Positions 26,452 to 33,787 of a stretch of 37,637 nt of DNA are shown one piece after another (position 1 is the first letter of the stretch; each line of letters starts with the position of its first letter). The position numbers and the translations under genes are program-made. Below the pieces are notes generated by a model. That model searched no databases. It was given only the letters and a program-made list of their open reading frames with translations, and was not told where the DNA came from. Source of the DNA: Streptococcus sp. SK643 (GTDB taxonomy: Bacteria > Bacillota > Bacilli > Lactobacillales > Streptococcaceae); NCBI RefSeq assembly GCF_000259505.1, contig NZ_AJMM01000024.1:1-37637 (forward strand), in the 5' to 3' direction.

Positions 26452-26468
26452 TTTAAGTAAAATTTAAG
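26452..26468 (+). promoter_or_regulatory. CiaR-type direct repeat at aliB
   Basis: TTTAAG-TAAAA-TTTAAG on the plus strand matches the CiaR recognition repeat TTTAAG-N5-TTTAAG exactly. It spans about -42 to -58 from the predicted aliB start point, in reverse orientation relative to aliB. Confidence 0.55.
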
Positions 26469-26520
26469 AAAAATAAAATTACCATCTACAAATTATAAAA
26501 AATATAATACAAATTAATAA

Positions 26521-26575
26521 AAAAGAGAATAATTTAAGCATTTCTTGATAGAAATGTTCAAATTATCCCTTTTAT
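26521..26575 (-). terminator. Terminator of the MurJ-like flippase gene
   Basis: A long imperfect hairpin on the minus strand: AAAAGGGATAATTTGAACATTTC pairs with GAAATGCTTAAATTATTCTC around TATCAA, followed by TTTTTT. Confidence 0.7.
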
Positions 26576-26588
26576 TTATAAAATATTT

Positions 26589-28211
26589 TTAAGTTAATCT
26601 AAATTTTACTCTTAAACGGTCAGCCTGTGCTTTCCCAATAACTCTATCCAATAAATGAGTACGAAGACTCATAACTCCATAGAGACTTCCCCCTAAAATA
26701 GCAACAAGCGCTACATAGACAAAACTCCACAATCGACCACTTGGTTGGAAGAAAAATCCCAAAATCCACTGCAAAAATCCAACAACAAGAAACATGGTCA
26801 GAGTTAATAAACTAATGAGAATGGTTCTTTTATAAAGCACATTCGATCTCATACCCGTTATCTGACAAATTTCACGATAAATCAAAATAATAGGAATAGC
26901 AAGACCGATTGTCGTTGAAATCAATGGTCCATAACTTTGAAATAGGTAGATACTTGGTATCTGTAAGAGCAATTTAGCAATTGAACCATAAACAAAATAA
27001 AGTACCGCCTTACGATTATGGAACATAGCCTGAAGCATCGGTGACAAGACCGTATATAGACCTAAAATGGTTGACTGCAAAGCCGCAAATATAAATAAAC
27101 CTAAAGCTAAACTATCTGGCTTACCATAAAAGACTGTATAAAGAGGTTCACTGACCATCACCATCCCTATTGTCGCAGGTAATAAAAACAATAAAAGCAT
27201 GATAAGGTTATCTTGGACTAATCTAGATACCGCCTTTAAGTCACCTTTGACATAGTTTTCGGTCAAAAGGGGGATTCCAACACCTCCTATTGAAACACCT
27301 AAAGATATCAAAATCATAGTGATTTTATTGGGATTGGCAGAAAAATAAGAAAACATGACAACCAAGTCTTCTTTACTATAATTTGTAAACCAGGTCATAC
27401 TATTGATAAAAGTCCACTGGTCTAGGATTTGGAAAAGCTGGATGGCAGATCCTGTGACAATAAAGGGTATTGCTTCTTTAATGGTATCAATCAATAGACG
27501 CTTGCTATCTATCTTTTCCCCTTTTTTAAAGACGCTTTGGAGCAAGCCTTCCTTGGCAAGAAAATAAATCAAAATAGCATAACTAGCAACCATACCTACA
27601 AAGGCTGCAAAAGTGGATTGGGTGACTGCTGCTAAATAATCCCCTGAACCCATTTTCATAATCATATAGGTAGCCACCAACATCCAGATGACACGGATCA
27701 CCTGCTCAGCGATTTGACTCATGGCGTAAGGTTTGAGGTTGCTCATCCCTTGGAAAAAGCCTCGGATAACACTCATAGAAGGAAATATTAAAACCGCCCA
27801 AGCCAAACTCTGCATAATCGGGATAAGATCTTGACCTACACCAGACAAATCAGCCATCCAAGGAGCAAACAGATACAAAATCAAGGCAAAAAACAGACCG
27901 AGTCCAGTCATAAATCCCAAAAAACTACGAATTAGAGAGAAACTATGCTCTTCCGCTTGTATGGTATTATACTTAGCTACTTGCTTAGCAACTGCAACAG
28001 GTATTCCTGCAGTTGAAATCAATAGGAACCAAGCATAGATATTGTAGCCCATGGTAAAGAGGCCATTTGCCTTAGCGGCATAAGTCCCCATCCAAATATA
28101 CCAGGGGATGATATAAATAGCCCCCAAAAGGCGGCTGATAAAGTTACTAGCTGTAAGCCAAGCAGTCCCGCGTAACATCTGGGCCTGCTGGTGATTGTGT
28201 TCATTAGACAT
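26589..28211 (-). CDS. murJ: Lipid II flippase MurJ/YtgP-type (MOP/MviN-like exporter)
   Basis: A 540-residue membrane protein with about 14 helices of the MOP superfamily (polysaccharide biosynthesis/MviN). It starts QMLRGTAWLTASNFISRLLGAIYIIPW, with the conserved early arginine-bearing helix; GIPVAVAKQVAKYN and RGFFQGMSNLKPYAMSQIAEQ are typical of YtgP proteins. YtgP from S. pyogenes can replace E. coli MurJ, so a role in flipping lipid II is likely; other polysaccharide carriers are possible. I chose the ATG at 28211 (AGGAAGTT upstream) over one at 28226. It is divergent from murE, with overlapping -35 elements. Confidence 0.85.
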   Translation of the reverse strand: MSNEHNHQQAQMLRGTAWLTASNFISRLLGAIYIIPWYIWMGTYAAKANGLFTMGYNIYAWFLLISTAGIPVAVAKQVAKYNTIQAEEHSFSLIRSFLGFMTGLGLFFALILYLFAPWMADLSGVGQDLIPIMQSLAWAVLIFPSMSVIRGFFQGMSNLKPYAMSQIAEQVIRVIWMLVATYMIMKMGSGDYLAAVTQSTFAAFVGMVASYAILIYFLAKEGLLQSVFKKGEKIDSKRLLIDTIKEAIPFIVTGSAIQLFQILDQWTFINSMTWFTNYSKEDLVVMFSYFSANPNKITMILISLGVSIGGVGIPLLTENYVKGDLKAVSRLVQDNLIMLLLFLLPATIGMVMVSEPLYTVFYGKPDSLALGLFIFAALQSTILGLYTVLSPMLQAMFHNRKAVLYFVYGSIAKLLLQIPSIYLFQSYGPLISTTIGLAIPIILIYREICQITGMRSNVLYKRTILISLLTLTMFLVVGFLQWILGFFFQPSGRLWSFVYVALVAILGGSLYGVMSLRTHLLDRVIGKAQADRLRVKFRLT

Positions 28212-28257
28212 AACTTCCTCATTCACTTTTATTAACTAGAAATGTTTCTTACCTTCC

Positions 28258-28286
28258 ATTATAAACTTTTCCTTGTTACTTGTAAA
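28258..28286 (-). promoter_or_regulatory. Predicted promoter of the MurJ-like gene
   Basis: Minus strand -35 TTTACA (28286-28281), 17-base spacer, -10 TATAAT (28263-28258). The -35 overlaps that of murE on the other strand. Confidence 0.65.
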
Positions 28287-28308
28287 ATTCAGACTTTCGG
28301 TTTACAAT
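28280..28308 (+). promoter_or_regulatory. Predicted murE promoter
   Basis: -35 TTGTAA (28280-28285), 17-base spacer, -10 TACAAT (28303-28308). The predicted start point falls on or next to the murE ATG at 28316. Confidence 0.6.
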
Positions 28309-28315
28309 AGAAAGT

Positions 28316-29761
28316 ATGATAAAGATTGAAACCGTATTAGATATTTTAAAGAAAGATGGTCTCTTCCGCGAGATTATCAAACAGGGATATTATCACTACA
28401 ACTACATGGATGTCGATTTTTCAAACATCTGTTACGATAGCCGTAAAGCCAAAGAAAATAGCCTCTTTTTCGTAAAGGGAGCTGCTTTTAAGAAGGAATT
28501 TCTGATCTCTGCCATCTCTCAAGGTCTCGGTTGGTACGTGGCTGAGCAGGATTATGAAGTTGGTATTCCTGCCATTATCGTCAGTGATATCAAGAAAGCA
28601 ATGAGTTTGGTAGCTATGGAATTCTATGGAAATCCACAGGAAAAACTCAAACTCCTTGCCTTTACTGGAACCAAGGGTAAGACAACGGCAGCTTATTTCG
28701 CCTATAACATCTTATCTCAAGGGCATCGACCTGCTATGCTCTCGACCATGAATACAACTCTAGATGGTAAAACTTTCTTTAAGTCTGCATTGACCACTCC
28801 TGAGAGTATCGACCTCTTTGACATGATGAATCAAGCTGTGCAAAATGACCGTACCCACCTCATCATGGAAGTCTCAAGTCAAGCCTATCTGGTCAATCGT
28901 GTCTATGGTCTCACCTTTGATGTCGGTGTCTTTCTCAATATCAGTCCAGACCATATCGGCCCAATTGAACACCCTAGCTTTGAAGACTACTTCTACCACA
29001 AACGTCTCCTGATGAAAAATAGCCGAGCAGTTGTCATTAACAGTGACATGGACCACTTCTCTGTCTTGAAAGAACAAGTTGAACATCAAGACCATGATTT
29101 CTATGGTAGCAAGTCTTGCAATCAAATTGAGAATTCCAAGGCCTTTAGCTTTTCAACTACAGGAAAACTAGCTGGAAACTATGACATTCAACTGATTGGA
29201 CATTTTAACCAGGAAAATGCCGTTGCTGCTGGACTTGCCTGCCTTCGCCTCGGAGCTAGACTTGAGAACATCAAAAAAGGAATCGCAGTAACCCGCGTTC
29301 CTGGTCGTATGGAAGTCCTCACCCAGAAAAACGGAGCCAAGGTTTTCATCGACTATGCCCACAATGGGGATAGTCTGAAAAAACTAATCAAGGTTGTAGA
29401 GACTCATCAAACAGGAAAGATTGCTCTGGTGTTAGGTTCGACAGGAAATAAGGGAGAAAGTCGTCGCAAGGACTTTGGCCACCTCCTCAATCAACATCCT
29501 GAGATTCAAGTCTTTCTGACTGCTGATGACCCCAACTATGAAGACCCAATGGCCATTGCAGATGAAATTAGTAGCTACATCAATCATCCCGTTGAAAAAA
29601 TTGCGGATCGAAAAGATGCCATCAAGGCAGCTATGGCTATCACAAATCACGAATTAGATGCTGTCATTATTGCCGGTAAGGGAGCCGATTGCTACCAAAT
29701 CGTCCAAGGCAAGAAAGAAACCTATCTAGGAGATGCAGCCGTCGCAGAACATTATTTATAA
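28316..29761 (+). CDS. murE: UDP-MurNAc-L-Ala-D-Glu--L-lysine ligase
   Basis: A 481-residue Mur ligase that adds the third residue of the peptide stem. ATP loop TGTKGKTT at 117-124; EVSSQA and [10 protein letters not shown] in the central domain; YHKRLLMK holds the likely carbamylated Lys229. The C-terminal signature DDPNYEDP (404-411) replaces the DNPR motif of diaminopimelate ligases, so the substrate is L-lysine, as expected for streptococci. It is the only clear plus-strand gene here, divergent from the MurJ-like flippase. No Shine-Dalgarno sequence precedes the ATG, and the -10 ends only 7 bases upstream, so the mRNA may be leaderless. Confidence 0.96.
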   Translation: MIKIETVLDILKKDGLFREIIKQGYYHYNYMDVDFSNICYDSRKAKENSLFFVKGAAFKKEFLISAISQGLGWYVAEQDYEVGIPAIIVSDIKKAMSLVAMEFYGNPQEKLKLLAFTGTKGKTTAAYFAYNILSQGHRPAMLSTMNTTLDGKTFFKSALTTPESIDLFDMMNQAVQNDRTHLIMEVSSQAYLVNRVYGLTFDVGVFLNISPDHIGPIEHPSFEDYFYHKRLLMKNSRAVVINSDMDHFSVLKEQVEHQDHDFYGSKSCNQIENSKAFSFSTTGKLAGNYDIQLIGHFNQENAVAAGLACLRLGARLENIKKGIAVTRVPGRMEVLTQKNGAKVFIDYAHNGDSLKKLIKVVETHQTGKIALVLGSTGNKGESRRKDFGHLLNQHPEIQVFLTADDPNYEDPMAIADEISSYINHPVEKIADRKDAIKAAMAITNHELDAVIIAGKGADCYQIVQGKKETYLGDAAVAEHYL

Positions 29762-29806
29762 GATAGAAAAAAATCAAGGGAAATGAAACCCTTGATTTTT
29801 TCTATC
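29762..29806. terminator. Bidirectional terminator between murE and csbD
   Basis: GATAGAAAAAAATCAAGGG (29762-29780) pairs with CCCTTGATTTTTTCTATC (29789-29806) across AAATGAAA, with U-runs on either strand. It serves murE on plus and the csbD-like gene on minus. Confidence 0.9.
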
Positions 29807-29807
29807 T

Positions 29808-29999
29808 TTATTTAAAAGCGTTTTTCAAACCTTCTACAGCACCTTCTACAGCATCTTTAGCATCTTCAACTACTTCTTTTGCCTTAGCAACTGTCTTTTC
29901 TACAGCTCCTTCTGCTTCAGTCTTGCTATCTCCAGTAACTTTACCAAATCCTTCTTTGATAGCGCCTGTTGCTTGTTCCAATTTGTTTTCAAGTGACAT
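29808..29999 (-). CDS. CsbD-like stress response protein
   Basis: A 63-residue hydrophilic, mostly helical protein of the CsbD family: [29 protein letters not shown], then a repetitive K/A/E-rich helix ([26 protein letters not shown]). Family members are small stress-induced proteins of unknown mechanism. I chose the ATG at 29999 because AAGGAG lies 8 bases upstream; the longer open frame reads through its own promoter region. A consensus cre site sits on the predicted start point, which suggests catabolite control. Confidence 0.85.
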   Translation of the reverse strand: MSLENKLEQATGAIKEGFGKVTGDSKTEAEGAVEKTVAKAKEVVEDAKDAVEGAVEGLKNAFK

Positions 30000-30030
30000 C
30001 TTTTTGTCTCCTTTTATTTTATTACGATAT

Positions 30031-30046
30031 ATGTTATCGTTTACAA
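30031..30046 (-). promoter_or_regulatory. cre site (CcpA operator) at csbD
   Basis: Minus strand TTGTAAACGATAACAT matches the cre consensus WTGNNARCGNWWWCAW at every position. It covers about -4 to +11 of the predicted start point, a position expected for repression. A smaller dyad, ACGATA-N5-TATCGT (30024-30040), overlaps it. Confidence 0.65.
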
Positions 30047-30048
30047 CT

Positions 30049-30077
30049 AGTTTATACTCAATATTTAGGAAAGTCAA
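30049..30077 (-). promoter_or_regulatory. Predicted csbD promoter
   Basis: Minus strand -35 TTGACT (30077-30072), 17-base spacer, -10 TAAACT (30054-30049). An alternative TATAAA (30056-30051 region) gives a 15-base spacer. Confidence 0.5.
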
Positions 30078-30099
30078 ACTATATGCTTAGAATTTAAAG

Positions 30100-30750
30100 T
30101 TAGGGAAGATAAAAGGTCAAGTTATCCTTATCAAAATCAGCAAGCAACTCATATTTCCCTTGATCATTTTGCACAATATAACCCAAAATCACTAAACTAT
30201 CAACAAAGATATCAGGACGTTTATGCATCAGTTGGGCCTTTTTGAGGAATTTAAGTAAAAATGTAGTCATATACTTGAGAGCATAGTCAGGATTGACGTC
30301 ACCCAAAATGTCATAGAGTTCCTGCTGTTTTTCTGTCAAAGGATACTGATGTTTGACCTTGTAGAAATAATTAGACAGGGTCATTTTTAACCTCGCAAAG
30401 TCCGTCTTTTCAACTAAAATAGCAGCATTGGTTTGATTTCGTAATTCCGTCTCAAAACTCTGTTCCAACAAAGCTTGATAGATCAGACTATCTTCGCTAA
30501 CAAAAATCTCTTGGTCAAGTTCTAGTGAGTCTAGCGATTCAAGCATAGGTAGATTGAGGTAATAACGCTTATTTTCCCGTATAATCAAGCCATCCTTTAT
30601 ATATTCTTCCATGAGTTTATCAACAGCTACATCTGGAAACCGGGCCTTAATTTCACGTAGAATCACATCATCATGCTGTTCCAGATAGCGGATCAATTCT
30701 CCAAAAAATGGCTGTCTCGTAAAACGAGATGGATTAAAAATATGAATCAT
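30100..30750 (-). CDS. DUF1803 family protein
   Basis: A 216-residue cytosolic protein of the streptococcal DUF1803 family (recognised by overall sequence; role unknown). It begins MIHIFNPSRFTRQPFFGELIRYLEQHDDVILREIKARFPD, which looks like a winged-helix-type segment with a DGLIIRENKRYYLNLP wing. The remainder is helical, with YPLTEKQQELYDILGDVNPDYALKY in the C-terminal half. AAGGAATCTTC precedes the ATG. Its start overlaps the end of the YiiX-like gene by 17 bases, so the two are co-translated. Confidence 0.82.
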   Translation of the reverse strand: MIHIFNPSRFTRQPFFGELIRYLEQHDDVILREIKARFPDVAVDKLMEEYIKDGLIIRENKRYYLNLPMLESLDSLELDQEIFVSEDSLIYQALLEQSFETELRNQTNAAILVEKTDFARLKMTLSNYFYKVKHQYPLTEKQQELYDILGDVNPDYALKYMTTFLLKFLKKAQLMHKRPDIFVDSLVILGYIVQNDQGKYELLADFDKDNLTFYLP

Positions 30751-31246
30751 GAAGATTCCTTTCTTTACATTCTAACAGTGGCGATGCTGCCAACTGACTG
30801 GGATTGCTCCCCTGCTGGTTCAGAGGTACAGGAAGGTCAAGTTCTCGATAATAAGTTTTCCAAAAATCACTAATTTCCTGATTACCATCTCCAAACTTCA
30901 TGGGTATAGTCTCAAAAATAGGCAAAATTTCTGCTATATACTGGGAACAGTAGAAACCATGTCCATCTGGATAGAAAGAAGCATTGTAGGGTGCCCCAAG
31001 ATGTTTACAAGCTCTTTCCTTCACAGATTGGATATCCATTTCTGAGTAGACATAGATATCATATAAGTGATTTGGCTCAAAGAATCCTGCCGGTTCTTGA
31101 CAGACAACACCAGCCTGTCCACTAGCATGGTAAATCATACCATCCAAATAAATGGCAACATGGTTATAGTTACCTGTTGAAGACTGGATAGCCTGTCCCA
31201 GGTCCGAATCATCTCTCACAAAAATCAAATCGCCCTTTTCTAACAT
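30734..31246 (-). CDS. YiiX-like papain-fold cysteine hydrolase (NlpC/P60 superfamily)
   Basis: A 170-residue protein of the permuted NlpC/P60 (YiiX/YaeF, DUF830) type. GDLIFVRDDSDLGQAIQSSTGNYNHVAIYLDG carries the conserved His29, and GHGFYCSQYIAE carries the likely catalytic Cys100; this His-before-Cys order marks the circularly permuted subgroup. No signal peptide is seen, so it probably acts in the cytosol. Substrate unknown: lipid or peptide amide/thioester bonds are candidates. The site AGGAG lies just behind the ppaC terminator, and the gene overlaps the DUF1803 gene. Confidence 0.82.
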   Translation of the reverse strand: MLEKGDLIFVRDDSDLGQAIQSSTGNYNHVAIYLDGMIYHASGQAGVVCQEPAGFFEPNHLYDIYVYSEMDIQSVKERACKHLGAPYNASFYPDGHGFYCSQYIAEILPIFETIPMKFGDGNQEISDFWKTYYRELDLPVPLNQQGSNPSQLAASPLLECKERNLHDSYF

Positions 31247-31259
31247 GCTTCACTCCTAG

Positions 31260-31283
31260 AAAAAAAGGAGCTGAAACTCCTTT
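31260..31283 (-). terminator. Terminator of ppaC
   Basis: Minus strand AAAGGAG-TTTCAG-CTCCTTT followed by TTTTC. The ribosome-binding site of the next gene (AGGAG) begins within a few bases of the U-run. Confidence 0.8.
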
Positions 31284-31331
31284 AGATATTTGGAAAATAG
31301 TATTTTCCTGTTCTAGTCTTCCATCAAACAA

Positions 31332-32267
31332 TTAAGCGTTGAAACTTTCAGTCAACTGAGGAACTACTTGTTTCTTACGTGAAACGGCACCAGCTAGGAA
31401 GGCATGGTTGTTTTCAAGTTTAAAGTTAAATGCTGCTTCTACCTTATCCATGTTTGATCCAAGAGCAAGGATTTCTGAGTTTGAGTTCACAATGTCAGTA
31501 ATCATCAATACAAAGTCAGAGTAGCCGTTTGAAGCATTAGCCGCATTCATAGCTGCTTCGATTTCAGCTTGGCGTTCCAAGACTTCTGCAATATCCACAG
31601 TATTGACTTGAGCAACACGGACATTATTTCCAGCTAATTCAAAAGTCTTAGCATCAATATCAATCAATTCTTCAGCAGATTTACTTGCCAAGTTTGTACC
31701 AGCCTTAAGCATAGCCAAACCATATTCTTCCAAGTTAACACCAGCCAATTCAGCCAATTCAGGAGCAATAACTGTATCAGATGGATGTGTAGTTGGTGAT
31801 TTCAAAAGAAGAGTATCTGAAATCAAACCAGAAAGCATCAAACCAGCAATCTCTTTAGGAACTGCTACACCGTGTTCTTTAAACATACGGTAAACAATAG
31901 AAGATGCAGATCCAACTGGTTCCAAACGCATATAAAGTGGACTAGCTGTTTCAAAGTTTGCCACACGGTGGTGGTCTACGACACCATAGACTTCCACTTC
32001 AGCAATATCTGAAACTGATTGTTGGAATTCATTGTGGTCAGTTAAGATAACTTGCTCAGCACCTTCAGCTTTAGCAGAAGTGATGACGCGAGGTGCTTCT
32101 ACACCAAAATAATTTAAGACATAGGCTGTTTCTTCATTTGGTGTTCCAAGAGCGACTGCTTCTGTATCCAAACCATAAGCTTCTTTTGCAAGGTAGGCAA
32201 AAGCTACAGATGACCCAATGGCATCTGAGTCTGGATTTTGGTGACCAAATACTAGAATCTTAGACAT
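31332..32267 (-). CDS. ppaC: Manganese-dependent inorganic pyrophosphatase (family II)
   Basis: A 311-residue DHH-family pyrophosphatase that hydrolyses PPi to phosphate in the cytosol. Metal ligands are visible: His9, Asp13 and Asp15 in [13 protein letters not shown], Asp77 in LTDHNEF, and VVDHH at 97-101. The C-terminal domain carries [10 protein letters not shown] near the end. I chose the ATG at 32267 because GAGG lies 8 bases upstream and the length fits the family; the longer frame crosses the promoter. Monocistronic, between a good promoter and a terminator. Confidence 0.96.
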   Translation of the reverse strand: MSKILVFGHQNPDSDAIGSSVAFAYLAKEAYGLDTEAVALGTPNEETAYVLNYFGVEAPRVITSAKAEGAEQVILTDHNEFQQSVSDIAEVEVYGVVDHHRVANFETASPLYMRLEPVGSASSIVYRMFKEHGVAVPKEIAGLMLSGLISDTLLLKSPTTHPSDTVIAPELAELAGVNLEEYGLAMLKAGTNLASKSAEELIDIDAKTFELAGNNVRVAQVNTVDIAEVLERQAEIEAAMNAANASNGYSDFVLMITDIVNSNSEILALGSNMDKVEAAFNFKLENNHAFLAGAVSRKKQVVPQLTESFNA

Positions 32268-32295
32268 GATAATACCTCGTTTCTTTATTCTCTTT

Positions 32296-32324
32296 ATTGT
32301 AGCATTTTTTTCCTTTTTTGACAA
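32296..32324 (-). promoter_or_regulatory. Predicted ppaC promoter
   Basis: Minus strand -35 TTGTCA (32324-32319), 17-base spacer, -10 TACAAT (32301-32296). Confidence 0.7.
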
Positions 32325-32350
32325 AAGTAAGAGGAGTCAAAGGACCCCTC
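32325..32350 (-). terminator. Probable terminator of the GIY-YIG unit
   Basis: GAGGGGTC-CTTT-GACTCCTC hairpin (32350-32331 on minus) followed by TTACTTTTG. It abuts the ppaC -35 box. Confidence 0.55.
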
Positions 32351-32636
32351 ACTCTTTTTTTAAAAAAATAACCAGATTCGCTCCTTTCTTTTCCCTAATA
32401 TAACTTTCTTTAGACTGACGATTTTTCTGTTTAAAAAGAGCTTCAGCTGACATAGCTTCTGCCTTACTAGTAAATCCTTCAGCATAAATGAGTTTGACTG
32501 GGAGGCGAGCTCTGGTATATTTGGCACCCTTACCACTATTATGGACTGCTATACGTCTTTTTACATCTGTTGTATAACCTGTATAATAGGAACCATCACA
32601 GCACTCGACTACATACATATAAGCCTTATGATCCAT
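32349..32636 (-). CDS. GIY-YIG nuclease domain protein (UPF0213)
   Basis: A 95-residue single-domain GIY-YIG protein: [28 protein letters not shown], with the Y...YTGYT core, R at KRRI, and the acidic residue in EALFKQ. Members of UPF0213 (YhbQ/YazA) have the nuclease fold; cellular role not established. I chose the ATG at 32636 because it gives the usual length; it overlaps the end of the methyltransferase gene by 11 bases, indicating coupling. The open frame to 32714 lies inside the neighbour. Confidence 0.88.
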   Translation of the reverse strand: MDHKAYMYVVECCDGSYYTGYTTDVKRRIAVHNSGKGAKYTRARLPVKLIYAEGFTSKAEAMSAEALFKQKNRQSKESYIREKKGANLVIFLKKE

Positions 32637-33372
32637 AGTAAATCTCTTCAAGTTCTGGAGTATAAGATCCATCGTCATTATGGACAAACAGGGGCGGTAA
32701 AACCTTAAAACCATTCATGGAACCATCTTTAATCGCTTCTATTAAAAGCATATTAGCTTCCTTCTCTCGTTTAGGATATACAAATTGTAAACGTTTAGGA
32801 GCTAAGTTATGTTGTTTTAACATTTCTAAAATATCTAAAAGTCTATCAGGACGATGCACCATAGCCAAACGTCCATTTGATTTGAGAATACTTTGGGCAC
32901 TACGACAAATCTCTTCTAGATTAGTTGTTATCTCATGTCTGGCCAAAAGATAATGTTCACTTTCATTGAGGTTGGAATGGGGATCTACCTTAAAATAAGG
33001 AGGATTACACAAAATCATATCTACCTTACTTCCCTGTATTCGAGAAGGCATATTTTTCAAGTCATCACAAATGACCTGCATCTGCTCTTCTAAACCATTT
33101 AATCGAACGGAACGTTCCGCCATATCTGCCAACCGCTCCTGAATTTCTACAGAAAGTATCTGCGCCTGAGTTCGAGTACTGGCAAAAAGCCCCACTGCTC
33201 CATTCCCCGCACAAAAATCTACAATAAGTCCCCTTTTGGGAAAGCGAGGAAATCGTGACAAGAGAACACTATCTACTGAATAGCTAAAAACTTCTCTATT
33301 TTGAATGATTTTGATATCTGTCGAAAAGAGCTGATTGATTCTCTCTCCTTCTTTTAATAATTGTTCTTCCAT
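32626..33372 (-). CDS. tRNA1(Val) adenine-N6 methyltransferase-like protein (TrmN6/YabB)
   Basis: A 248-residue SAM-dependent methyltransferase of the TrmN6 (YfiC/YabB) family, which methylates the adenine next to the anticodon of tRNA-Val. Motif [13 protein letters not shown] (51-62), acidic end of strand 2 SVEIQ, and the N6-adenine catalytic motif NPPY (123-126). The usual start [23 protein letters not shown] is present. Its ATG sits 6 bases after the -10 box with no Shine-Dalgarno sequence, so it may be translated from a leaderless mRNA. Co-transcribed with the GIY-YIG gene, as in many Firmicutes. Confidence 0.88.
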   Translation of the reverse strand: MEEQLLKEGERINQLFSTDIKIIQNREVFSYSVDSVLLSRFPRFPKRGLIVDFCAGNGAVGLFASTRTQAQILSVEIQERLADMAERSVRLNGLEEQMQVICDDLKNMPSRIQGSKVDMILCNPPYFKVDPHSNLNESEHYLLARHEITTNLEEICRSAQSILKSNGRLAMVHRPDRLLDILEMLKQHNLAPKRLQFVYPKREKEANMLLIEAIKDGSMNGFKVLPPLFVHNDDGSYTPELEEIYYGS

Positions 33373-33378
33373 AGTTTT

Positions 33379-33407
33379 ATTATAACAAATTTATATTAAC
33401 ATCACAA
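33379..33407 (-). promoter_or_regulatory. Predicted promoter of the TrmN6-like gene
   Basis: Minus strand -35 TTGTGA (33407-33402), 17-base spacer, extended -10 TGTTATAAT with TATAAT at 33384-33379. The predicted start point is the A of the ATG at 33372. Confidence 0.65.
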
Positions 33408-33429
33408 ACAATAAAGAAATTCCTATCTA

Positions 33430-33786
33430 TTACTTCTTCTTCAGATGTTGAAGAGCTTCACGAGTCCAGATAGGCATCATTCGCTCCAAGGGCGCAAAAC
33501 CGTAATGAACGCGATCACTCGAAAAACGTCTCCGTCTCGGAAATTGATGTTTTTCTTCTTCTAAAGTTCGTATAGACAGACTTGCCTTGCCACTAAATTC
33601 ATCTAGATCAACAACCTGCACTTGAACTTCGTCATCTATTTTTATAGTTTCATGGATATTTTCAATAAATCCAGTTCGGATCTCTGAAATATGAATCAGG
33701 CCCGTATCACCTGTCTCTAGCTCAACAAAGGCTCCGTAAGGCTGAATCCCTGTTATACGACCCTTTAGTTTATCACCGATTTTCAT
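33430..33786 (-). CDS. cvfD: S1-domain RNA-binding protein (CvfD / YugI GSP13 type)
   Basis: A 118-residue protein with one N-terminal S1 domain: MKIGDKLKGRITGIQPYGAFVELETGDTGLIHISEI, then DDEVQVQVVDLDEFSGKASLSIRTL. The C-terminal tail is basic and aromatic (FPRRRRFSSDRVHYGFAPLERMMPIW). It matches the general stress protein GSP13/YugI family, called CvfD in pneumococcus, where it acts as a post-transcriptional regulator. I chose the ATG at 33786; the site GAGG overlaps the stop of the upstream HAD-cyclophilin gene, 1 base before this start, so translation is coupled. Confidence 0.83.
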   Translation of the reverse strand: MKIGDKLKGRITGIQPYGAFVELETGDTGLIHISEIRTGFIENIHETIKIDDEVQVQVVDLDEFSGKASLSIRTLEEEKHQFPRRRRFSSDRVHYGFAPLERMMPIWTREALQHLKKK

Positions 33787-33787
33787 C

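Noticed and set aside
26480..26520. Possible CiaR-driven small RNA on the plus strand
   Set aside because: The nearest plus-strand -10 candidates lie about 25 bases past the repeat, too far for a CiaR-activated promoter.
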